NCBI GenBank assembly: GCA_017628435.1
Contig: JAGBZE010000149.1
Coordinates: forward strand, 1 to 11,072
Direction of reading: 5' to 3'
Origin: Akkermansia sp.
GTDB taxonomy: Bacteria > Verrucomicrobiota > Verrucomicrobiia > Verrucomicrobiales > Akkermansiaceae
DNA: 11,072 bases
Shown here: positions 6,895-11,072 of the stretch, piece after piece
Numbering within the stretch: the first letter of the stretch is position 1
How the letters are laid out: every line of letters begins with the position of its first letter
Position numbers and translations under genes: made by a program
The notes under the pieces: model-generated
Databases searched by the model: none
What the model was told of the DNA's origin: nothing
The model's input: the letters and a program-made list of their open reading frames with translations, nothing else

Positions 6895-7166
6895 TTTACC
6901 GCAGAAACGCCATACAGGAACAGGCACGCGAGGAACGCCGACGGCTGCTGAAGCTCTTCTCCACCCCGGAGGCGCTGCAAGTGCTGGCCGACCTGGAAAA
7001 ACGCTTCGAAACCCACCTGCCCGTTTTCCAGGGCAAAGCCGGCAGCTACGACCCGCTGGACGCCATGCGCCGCGATGCGCACCGGGAAATCTTCCTCATG
7101 ATACGCCACCAGCTCGAACTGGCCCGGCAGGAAGCAACACAAAACCAAGAAGAACAAAATGGATAA
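6891..7166 (+). CDS. Bbp19-like phage protein
   Basis: This is a 91-residue mostly helical protein. Residues 19-79 (LLKLFSTPEALQVLADLEKR, then FQGKAGSYDPLDAMRRDAHR and EIFLMIRHQLEL) follow the layout of the Bbp19-like domain of Bordetella phage BPP-1 relatives. That domain has 'F-x-x-(P/T)-x-G-x-x-V-L-x-D-L', a variable loop with F, then 'G-R-R-x-V-x-L-x-I-x-x-x-L'. The molecular role is not established. In related phages it is encoded between portal and scaffold genes, as here. The ATG overlaps the portal stop, and the end overlaps the scaffold start by 8 bp. Confidence 0.75.
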   Translation: MIYRRNAIQEQAREERRRLLKLFSTPEALQVLADLEKRFETHLPVFQGKAGSYDPLDAMRRDAHREIFLMIRHQLELARQEATQNQEEQNG

Positions 7167-7983
7167 TACTGAAGAAAACAAGGTACCCACCCCCCAGCCC
7201 ACGGAACAAATGCCCGCCGCACTCATGAGCGATGACGGAGCCTTTGCCCCCGGCTGGTTCACCCGATTCGAGGAGCTTAAGCCCTACGCCTCCACGCTCT
7301 CCAAATTCCACCGTCCGGAGGCGCTGGCCAAGAGCTACGCTAACCTGGAGAAGCTGCGCGGCTACCCGGACACGGACGATGCCGCCCGCATGGCAGCGTT
7401 CCGACAAGCAGTCGGGCTGCCCGCCAATGCCGAGGACTTTTCCATGGAGCGCCCGCAGGATACGCCGGATGAACTCTGGAACGAAGAACTGGTGAAGCAG
7501 CTCAGCGGAGTGGCTTATGAATACGGTGTGCCGCCCAAAGCGCTAGCCGCCCTGGCAGAGCGCTACACCGCCGAGGGCCGCCGATTCATGGAACGCTGCC
7601 GCATGGAAAATGAAGAAGCGGTAGCACGCGCCGATGCCGAACTGCAGCAGAGCTGGGGACCAGCATACGAAAATAATCTGCAAACGATTGAATCCTTCCT
7701 CCACACCATGGGCGAACGCGCCGGCGTGGATGTGCAGAAACTGGTGGAACACCCCGCGCTGCGTGCCAACCCGGACTTTGCACGTCTCATGCTTGAGGCA
7801 GCCGGGCTGATGGAAGAAGCACCCATGCATGCCGGCCAGCAGACAGACCAGCGCAAAGAGGCTCACCGTATTGCACACGACCCCACCCACCCGCTGCACG
7901 AGGCTTACATGCGCACCAGCCACCCGCAGCACCGCTATGCCAATGAGCAGTACGACCGCCTGGCTTTCGGAAAAATGCTCTGA
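7159..7983 (+). CDS. Phage scaffolding (capsid assembly) protein-like
   Basis: This 274-residue, acidic, helical protein has a disordered Pro/Glu-rich N-terminus. Residues 49-68 (KFHRPEALAKSYANLEKLRG) match the repeated scaffold motif 'K-F-x-(T/D)-x-x-x-L-A-K-(A/S)-Y-x-E-L-E-x-x-x-G'. GLPANAEDFSMERPQD (86-101) parallels 'G-x-P-x-x-x-(D/E)-x-Y-x-L'. The C-terminal tail ahead of AFGKML, DPTHPLHEAYMRTSHPQHRY (241-260), matches 'D-x-x-x-P-x-x-x-A-Y-x-x-x-x-H-P-x-H-x-x-A' seen in podophage scaffolds; C-terminal helices commonly contact the coat protein. Scaffolds drive correct prohead assembly and then exit. The gene that normally follows, the major capsid protein, is absent: a hairpin and a convergent host-type gene come next. 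Confidence 0.8.
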   Translation: MDNTEENKVPTPQPTEQMPAALMSDDGAFAPGWFTRFEELKPYASTLSKFHRPEALAKSYANLEKLRGYPDTDDAARMAAFRQAVGLPANAEDFSMERPQDTPDELWNEELVKQLSGVAYEYGVPPKALAALAERYTAEGRRFMERCRMENEEAVARADAELQQSWGPAYENNLQTIESFLHTMGERAGVDVQKLVEHPALRANPDFARLMLEAAGLMEEAPMHAGQQTDQRKEAHRIAHDPTHPLHEAYMRTSHPQHRYANEQYDRLAFGKML

Positions 7984-8010
7984 TCTGCAAGTACCTGGGT
8001 AAACGGCATA

Positions 8011-8042
8011 TCCCCCGACTCCGCCATTCCGGAGTCGGGGGA
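8011..8042. terminator. Strong hairpin between convergent scaffold and lipoprotein genes
   Basis: TCCCCCGACTCCG (8011-8023) and CGGAGTCGGGGGA (8030-8042) form a perfect 13-bp GC-rich stem with a 6-nt loop; one more A-T pair can be added outside. It lies 28 bp after the scaffold stop and 28 bp beyond the convergent lipoprotein stop. The trailing T-run is weak on both strands, so it may act as a bidirectional terminator or as a transcript-protecting hairpin. Confidence 0.7.
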
Positions 8043-8070
8043 TTCTACATATGACAGCCCGGGTGCTGCA

Positions 8071-8922
8071 TCAACGCCGGGAGCCTTGATGTCCGCCGCT
8101 CCGGGCATGACCACCCCCGCGGCTCCCGCCACGGAAAGCTCCTGCCGGGCGACTGTGCTGCATGTTTCCCGAGGGGCGGGCGGCAGGGCGCTGCACGCCG
8201 GGTGCATGCTGCGGGCGGCTCTGGGGACGCGACGACGGTGCCGACGGCCGATGATTCATGGCGGGCTTGTGACCGGCAGCCGGCTTGTGGTTGACGGCCG
8301 GTTTCTGGTTCGCTGCCGGTTTCTGGTGCACTTGAGGCTTCTTCTGATGGGCAGGCTTATTCACTGCTCCGGGTTTGTGCTCCGCTCCGAGCTTATTCAC
8401 CGCGCCGTGTTTGTGCGTCTGGGGCGGTCTGTGTGCAGCACCCGGCTTGTGTACCACTGCAGGGCGCGGCTTACTCGCGTGTTTATGCGGAGCTGCTGCA
8501 TGGTGAAGCCCGGCATGATGATGGTGCACATGATGCGGTGCTTTGCGACCGGGATAATGCCCGGGCGGGCAATGATGCGGCACGCTTACACGCCGCACAT
8601 GATGCGGGTAGTGCCAATGCCCGCAATACCACGGCGCCGGTCCCCAGCTAGGTACCATACATGATGAAGTCAGCGCTACAAAGGAAAAGACGGCCGCCCC
8701 TTTTGCGGTGTATCCATACACGGGCTGCCCGTAATAATAACCGTATATCGGGAAACCATTCACATCATACCGCGCATCCGTCCACGCAACAGTCGCGCTA
8801 CCGGCCGGGCCGCCCACGCTGACTGATGCGCTCGTGTACATGGGATAATCGTACACCGCGCAGGAACTCAGCATCACGGCTGAGCCCGCTAACATGGCTA
8901 AATATTTTATTCGGTTCTTCAT
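8071..8922 (-). CDS. Histidine/lysine/proline-rich lipoprotein
   Basis: This protein has 283 residues from the ATG at 8920-8922. That start was chosen because it begins a clear lipoprotein signal: MKNRIKYLAMLAGSAVMLSSC with lipobox LSSC and Cys21 as the lipidated residue. Further in-frame codons to 9000 are AT-rich and non-coding in appearance. After a Tyr/Gly-rich segment (about 50-75, including GFPIYGYYYGQPVYGY) comes PWYCGHWHYPHH (97-108), then a His cluster (HHVHHHHAGLHHAAAPHKH, 130-148). A run of degenerate five-to-six residue repeats of the form H/Q/N-K-P-(G/A)-A-(V/A) follows (about 149-229), and the end is Arg/Gly-rich (263-283). The likely location is the inner face of the outer membrane or the cell surface. 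His clusters could bind metal ions, and the basic Lys-Pro repeats could bind peptidoglycan or other polyanions; both are inference. No enzymatic domain is recognised. Confidence 0.78.
   Translation of the reverse strand: MKNRIKYLAMLAGSAVMLSSCAVYDYPMYTSASVSVGGPAGSATVAWTDARYDVNGFPIYGYYYGQPVYGYTAKGAAVFSFVALTSSCMVPSWGPAPWYCGHWHYPHHVRRVSVPHHCPPGHYPGRKAPHHVHHHHAGLHHAAAPHKHASKPRPAVVHKPGAAHRPPQTHKHGAVNKLGAEHKPGAVNKPAHQKKPQVHQKPAANQKPAVNHKPAAGHKPAMNHRPSAPSSRPQSRPQHAPGVQRPAARPSGNMQHSRPAGAFRGGSRGGGHARSGGHQGSRR
8236..8478 (-). repeat. Degenerate tandem repeat coding for Lys-Pro-Ala/Gly units
   Basis: Within the lipoprotein gene, short units encoding variants of HKPGA, QKPAA and NHKPA recur about a dozen times, visible on the plus strand as recurring CGGCTTGTG, CGGTTTCTG and CGGTTTGTG blocks. 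Such arrays commonly vary in copy number between strains by slippage. Confidence 0.6.
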
Positions 8923-9007
8923 GGCAACATTTATGTGTTTACTTTTGAAGCGTACACGCGATAGCATTTTATTTAAGCTTTTCAATTTTTCTTTAACCAA
9001 TTTAATC

Positions 9008-9036
9008 TTGACTCAGCGGGAACCAAACCTTAGCAT
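9008..9036 (+). promoter_or_regulatory. Promoter of the glycosyltransferase gene
   Basis: TTGACT (9008-9013), 17 bp, TAGCAT (9031-9036). The -35 matches the consensus at five of six positions, the -10 at four of six, and the spacing is ideal. Transcription would start near 9043, giving a leader of about 12 nt before the ATG at 9055. Confidence 0.6.
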
Positions 9037-9054
9037 AAAGGCATACATATCACC

Positions 9055-10059
9055 ATGATTACAGACGCTCCTCTATTCAGTGTTGTCATTCCGGCATACA
9101 AGTGTGCTGATTTCATTCCCATCACCCTGAAAAGTGTTTATGCCCAAACAGAAACCAATCTGGAAATCGTGGTGGTGAATGATGGATCACCAGATAACAC
9201 TGCCGCTGTTCTGGAGCAGGAAACAGACCCCAGATTACGCGTCATCACGCAGGAAAACGGGGGCGAATGTGCCGCGCGCAACAGGGGCGTGCGCGAAGCC
9301 CGCGGCAAATACGTAGCTTTCCTGGATAGCGATGACGCATGGCTTCCCGATCACCTGGCAACAGCCAGAGACTTTTTTGAAAAACACCCTGACTTCGTCT
9401 GGTTTTCCACCTCACCCAAACGAGTGCCTGATATCTCCGCCGCAGATTTCATCGCTGATTCGGTCTCCACAGAGGAATACTGGGCCGTCAACTGGTTTGC
9501 AGAAGGAGATACCCAGACCTCGTCATCTTCTGCAGTGGTTTTACGCAGCGCCATAGGAGAAAGAGATTTGTTCCCACACGGTGTACGCATGTTCGGCGAT
9601 GGAATCGGCTGGGCACGCCTGGCCATGCAACACCGCATGCTGGGTACCTGCTACCGCACCACAGCACTATACCGCATATGGGGTGGTTCTGCTACTGATG
9701 CATTCCTGGCTGATTCAACAGGTTCAAAAAGCGGTGCTGCTCTGGATGCCTACCTGCTGCAGCAGGAAATGTTCACTCACCATGACTGCCCGGAAGAAGC
9801 CAGACTCTTCTTCCGCAAAGCCTCCCTATACAACTGGTGGATACGCTCCCGCGCCACTTCCCTGAAACCATGGCTGCACGAAATCCATCAGCGGCGCATT
9901 GTCACTGGCCGCGCACTCACTTTATGGCTCAAGTTCTGCGCTAATCTCAGTCATTTCATGGCTCTCGCCATGGGTAAATTAGTGCGTCTGCAATTCAATG
10001 CAGTAGAGCGAAAATTGGCTACCATCGCGTCCAGAACTCGCAAAAAACTAGAGAAATAA
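9055..10059 (+). CDS. Family 2 glycosyltransferase
   Basis: This is an inverting GT-A fold sugar transferase that uses nucleotide-diphospho-sugars; the donor and acceptor cannot be read from sequence. It has 334 residues. The N-terminal domain shows FSVVIPAYKCADFIPITLKS (8-27), VVNDGSPDNT (40-49) for nucleotide binding, ENGGECAARNRGVREARGKY (67-86) and FLDSDDAW (89-96), whose DxD (D91, D93) binds the metal and sugar nucleotide. Residues about 115-250 vary and hold the acceptor side. The C-terminus (about 270-334) is a basic, amphipathic helical tail ending RTRKKLEK that may hold the enzyme at the membrane. There is no transmembrane anchor or signal. It seems to be a single-gene unit with its own promoter, probably for surface polysaccharide or glycan synthesis. 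Confidence 0.92.
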   Translation: MITDAPLFSVVIPAYKCADFIPITLKSVYAQTETNLEIVVVNDGSPDNTAAVLEQETDPRLRVITQENGGECAARNRGVREARGKYVAFLDSDDAWLPDHLATARDFFEKHPDFVWFSTSPKRVPDISAADFIADSVSTEEYWAVNWFAEGDTQTSSSSAVVLRSAIGERDLFPHGVRMFGDGIGWARLAMQHRMLGTCYRTTALYRIWGGSATDAFLADSTGSKSGAALDAYLLQQEMFTHHDCPEEARLFFRKASLYNWWIRSRATSLKPWLHEIHQRRIVTGRALTLWLKFCANLSHFMALAMGKLVRLQFNAVERKLATIASRTRKKLEK

Positions 10060-10111
10060 GATTTTAGTCTACCCTCTCCTGCACATTTTTGAACAAAAGG
10101 TGTAGTTTTGC

Positions 10112-10139
10112 TTGACGCAACGCACAAATTGTGTAAAAT
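10112..10139 (+). promoter_or_regulatory. Promoter of rpmB
   Basis: TTGACG (10112-10117), 16 bp, TAAAAT (10134-10139). Both boxes match the sigma70 consensus at five of six positions. The predicted start near 10146 gives a leader of about 33 nt to the rpmB ATG. This is the strongest promoter in the window, as expected for a ribosomal protein gene. Confidence 0.72.
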
Positions 10140-10178
10140 AGCGCACCGCTTTATTTTTAACGTCACCTAGAACATCTT

Positions 10179-10457
10179 ATGTCCCGTATTTGCAATATCA
10201 CATTTGCCATGCCGCACAAGGGCCGTCGCATTCATCGTTCCGGTCTTGCCAAGAAGAAGGGCGGTATCGGCCGTCACGTCACCAAGGTGGTGAACCGCAC
10301 TGTGTACCCCAACCTCCAGGAGAAGCGCATCTGGGTGCCCGAGCTCAACGGTGGCAAGGGTGGCTACCTTCGCATGAAGCTTTCCTGCAAGGCTCTGCGC
10401 ACCATTTCCAAGAACGGCGCCTACAACACGCTCAAGAAGGCCGGGATTCTCTACTAA
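10179..10457 (+). CDS. rpmB: 50S ribosomal protein L28
   Basis: This large-subunit protein has 92 residues, slightly longer than the 60-78 common in other bacteria. The start MSRICNITFAMPHKG corresponds to the family opening 'M-(S/A)-x-x-C-x-(V/I)-T-G-K-x-P-x-x-G', with FAM where TGK/GK is usual. NRTVYPNLQEKRIWVPELNG (39-58) is the signature 'R-R-F-x-P-N-L-Q-x-x-x-(F/V)-W'. LRMKLSCKALRTISKNG (65-81) is the usual C-terminal 'L-R-V-S-(A/T)-K-(A/G)-(L/M)-R-(T/I)-I-x-K-x-G'. Only one Cys is present, so it is a zinc-free form. It is not followed by rpmG (L33), its common partner elsewhere. Confidence 0.95.
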   Translation: MSRICNITFAMPHKGRRIHRSGLAKKKGGIGRHVTKVVNRTVYPNLQEKRIWVPELNGGKGGYLRMKLSCKALRTISKNGAYNTLKKAGILY

Positions 10458-10481
10458 ATCCTGCTGCTTTTTTTGAACGGA

Positions 10482-10530
10482 GCGGCTACCTCCTGCGTCT
10501 ACAAACAAAAGCCAGACCCGGAGGTGCCGC
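10482..10530 (+). other. Imperfect long hairpin downstream of rpmB
   Basis: GCGGCTACCTCC (10482-10493) can pair with GGAGGTGCCGC (10520-10530), giving 11 bp with one bulged T and a 26-nt loop. The 7-T run at 10468-10474 lies before the stem, so this is not an intrinsic terminator for rpmB on the plus strand. It may be a transcript-stabilising or regulatory structure in the rpmB to 75-residue-gene transcript. Confidence 0.4.
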
Positions 10531-10562
10531 ACGGCAGTTCAGAAACGAACGCGGACACCTAA

Positions 10563-10579
10563 GCAGGGGTATACCCTGC
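10563..10579 (+). other. Short hairpin upstream of the 75-residue gene
   Basis: GCAGGG (10563-10568), loop GTATA, CCCTGC (10574-10579): a perfect 6-bp stem about 28 bp before the ATG at 10608. No clear promoter was found between rpmB and this gene, so the hairpin would lie in a shared transcript. Role unknown. Confidence 0.4.
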
Positions 10580-10607
10580 CTTTACCTTTCAGATAGAATC
10601 TAAGAAA

Positions 10608-10835
10608 ATGACCCCGCAACAGACCAAGATCGCGCTTCGTATCAATGACGATAACCTTAACCACCACCTGTGGAACAACCGCGGTGTCTGGTGGTGCCAC
10701 GTAACGGTGCACAAGCCGGATGCAACGGCTGAACGCCTGCGTTTCTCCCTCAAGACCCGCAATATTGAGAGAGCTCGTCGTCTTCGCGACCGCATCTTTG
10801 AGGATATTCAGCGCCACTTCGGCATCGCAGCCTGA
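10608..10835 (+). CDS. Orphan small protein resembling the arm-binding N-domain of tyrosine recombinases
   Basis: This is a 75-residue basic protein. Residues 20-66 (HLWNNRGVWWCHVTVHKPDA, then RLRFSLKTRNIERARRLRDR and IFEDI) follow the pattern of the N-terminal domain of phage integrases: 'G-x-W-W-(V/L)-x-x-x-V-x-x-x-x-x-x-x-x-R-x-S-L-x-T-(K/R)-(D/N)-x-x-x-A-x-x-x-R-x-x-x-x-x-x'. That domain is a three-stranded sheet packed on a helix that binds arm-type DNA sites. No catalytic domain follows: the gene ends with GIAA and a terminator. It may be a conserved lineage protein with a DNA- or RNA-binding job (it follows rpmB), or a relic of an integrase. The clean start, stop and terminator favour a functional gene. 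The functional call is inference. Confidence 0.7.
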   Translation: MTPQQTKIALRINDDNLNHHLWNNRGVWWCHVTVHKPDATAERLRFSLKTRNIERARRLRDRIFEDIQRHFGIAA

Positions 10836-10856
10836 TCGAAGATTTGAGTTTTTCCG

Positions 10857-10894
10857 GACCGGATAGTTATTGACACTATCCGGTCTATTTTGTT
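10857..10894 (+). terminator. Intrinsic terminator after the 75-residue gene
   Basis: GACCGGATAGT (10857-10867) and ACTATCCGGTC (10875-10885) form a perfect 11-bp stem with a 7-nt loop, followed by TATTTTGTT. It ends the rpmB to orphan-gene transcript 21 bp after the TGA. Confidence 0.85.
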
Positions 10895-10899
10895 ACATT
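10870..10899 (+). promoter_or_regulatory. Promoter of the deacetylase gene, overlapping the terminator
   Basis: A perfect TTGACA (10870-10875) lies in the loop and first stem base of the terminator. It is followed by 18 bp and TACATT (10894-10899; four of six). Transcription would start about at the ATG at 10906, i.e. with little or no leader. The -10 is weak. Confidence 0.45.
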
Positions 10900-10905
10900 A
10901 CTTAC

Positions 10906-11072
10906 ATGAAAACACTCATCAAAAAAATCATCATGAGATTTGTCCCATCTTTTCGACCTCAAACCGGAAATGATGAACAAAGACGTCTAGGTATATGTAT
11001 TAATTACAAACTTCAAACAGATTTGCCCCTTGTAGCCATCACCTTTGATGATGGACCTTCTGAGGGAGTCAA
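10906..11072 (+). CDS. Polysaccharide deacetylase (NodB-like), N-terminal fragment
   Basis: The first 55 codons of a gene cut off by the right edge. After a basic N-terminus (MKTLIKKIIMRFVPSFRP) comes LVAITFDDGPSEGV; TFDDGP (46-51) is motif 1 of the NodB homology domain (carbohydrate esterase 4), where the first Asp is the catalytic base and the second binds the metal. These enzymes remove N- or O-acetyl groups from chitin, peptidoglycan or other polysaccharides. The short N-terminus has no clear signal peptide. Substrate and the remaining motifs lie outside the window. Local composition is noticeably more AT-rich than upstream genes. Confidence 0.85.
   Translation, partial: MKTLIKKIIMRFVPSFRPQTGNDEQRRLGICINYKLQTDLPLVAITFDDGPSEGV

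Larger units (their letters stand above)
3455..7983. mobile_element. Podovirus-like virion assembly block (partial prophage, GTA-like or satellite locus)
   Basis: Eight contiguous intact genes in two divergent arms are listed separately. Recognised functions are portal, scaffold, Bbp19-like protein, tail tubular protein A and a terminase-small-subunit-like protein. These belong to the short-tailed phage assembly set that uses the head-tail connector type of portal. No large terminase, major capsid protein, tail fibre, internal virion, lysis, replication, integrase or repressor gene of normal size is present. The block is bounded by host-like genes on both sides: the yraN-like gene on the left, and the lipoprotein gene beyond a hairpin on the right. 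By eye, base composition is like that of the flanking genes. No clear direct-repeat attachment sites were found. Confidence 0.75.

Noticed and set aside
3440..7892. Near-identical 14-mers CGACCACACCCACC (3440-3453) and CGACCCCACCCACC (7878-7891) at either end of the phage block as attachment-site candidates
   Set aside because: They are low-complexity C/A-rich sequences inside coding regions for Asp-His-Thr-His and Asp-Pro-Thr-His; the resemblance is likely chance, and the right copy lies inside the scaffold gene.
8236..8478. CRISPR-like array because of short recurring units
   Set aside because: The units are degenerate, 12-18 bp, without unique spacers, and are in frame within a coding gene.
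8086..8664. Plus-strand open frame opposite the lipoprotein gene
   Set aside because: The minus strand has a lipobox signal peptide and a coherent repeat pattern; the plus frame is a shadow rich in Arg, Cys and Met with no domain.
10444..10474. Terminator for rpmB made of GGATT/AATCC plus the T-run
   Set aside because: The stem is only 5 bp and the 7-T run is separated from it by TGCTGC, so intrinsic termination is not convincing.
10190..10603. 137-residue plus-strand frame across rpmB and the spacer
   Set aside because: It is out of frame with L28, whose family match is unambiguous; the frame is a by-product of GC-rich codons.

Overview
The window is high-GC bacterial chromosome with short intergenic gaps, frequent 1-8 bp gene overlaps and almost no recognisable Shine-Dalgarno sequences. 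Gene content and style (a long secreted beta-rich protein, a family-2 glycosyltransferase, an L28 of 92 residues followed by a 75-residue WW-rich orphan) suggest Verrucomicrobiota, perhaps an Akkermansia relative. That placement is an inference from general resemblance, not from a marker-gene comparison.

Left part (1-3458). A divergent intergenic region (701-902) separates an incomplete exported, probably beta-solenoid protein on the minus strand from a plus-strand run. The run is an exported protein that looks like a degenerate gluzincin (peptidase-MA-like) domain, then ribonuclease HII (4-bp overlap), then a YraN/UPF0102-type nuclease-fold protein overlapping the end of rnhB. The rnhB-yraN pairing is a common housekeeping arrangement.

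Centre (3455-7983). A compact block of podovirus-like virion assembly genes starts exactly at the yraN stop codon (4-bp convergent overlap). It has two divergent arms. The minus arm holds a T7 gp11-like tail tubular protein A, a winged-helix-like protein and a terminase-small-subunit-like protein. The plus arm holds an unrecognised protein, a small conserved podophage protein, the head-tail connector (portal), a Bbp19-like protein and a scaffold-like protein. Between the arms lies an 18-bp inverted repeat with one mismatch. Every reading frame is intact, yet no large terminase, major capsid, integrase, lysis or replication gene is present in the window. It could be a prophage remnant, one locus of a split gene-transfer-agent-like system, a satellite, or a rearranged prophage. 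It is the most interesting object here.

Right part (8000-11072). A strong 13-bp hairpin separates the scaffold gene from a convergent His/Lys/Pro-rich lipoprotein gene. Then come a GT2 glycosyltransferase with a good sigma70-type promoter, rpmB (L28) with its own strong promoter, a structured spacer, a 75-residue protein resembling the N-terminal arm-binding domain of tyrosine recombinases, an intrinsic terminator that carries the -35 box of the next gene, and the start of a polysaccharide deacetylase gene running off the right edge. No tRNA, rRNA, CRISPR array or insertion sequence was seen.
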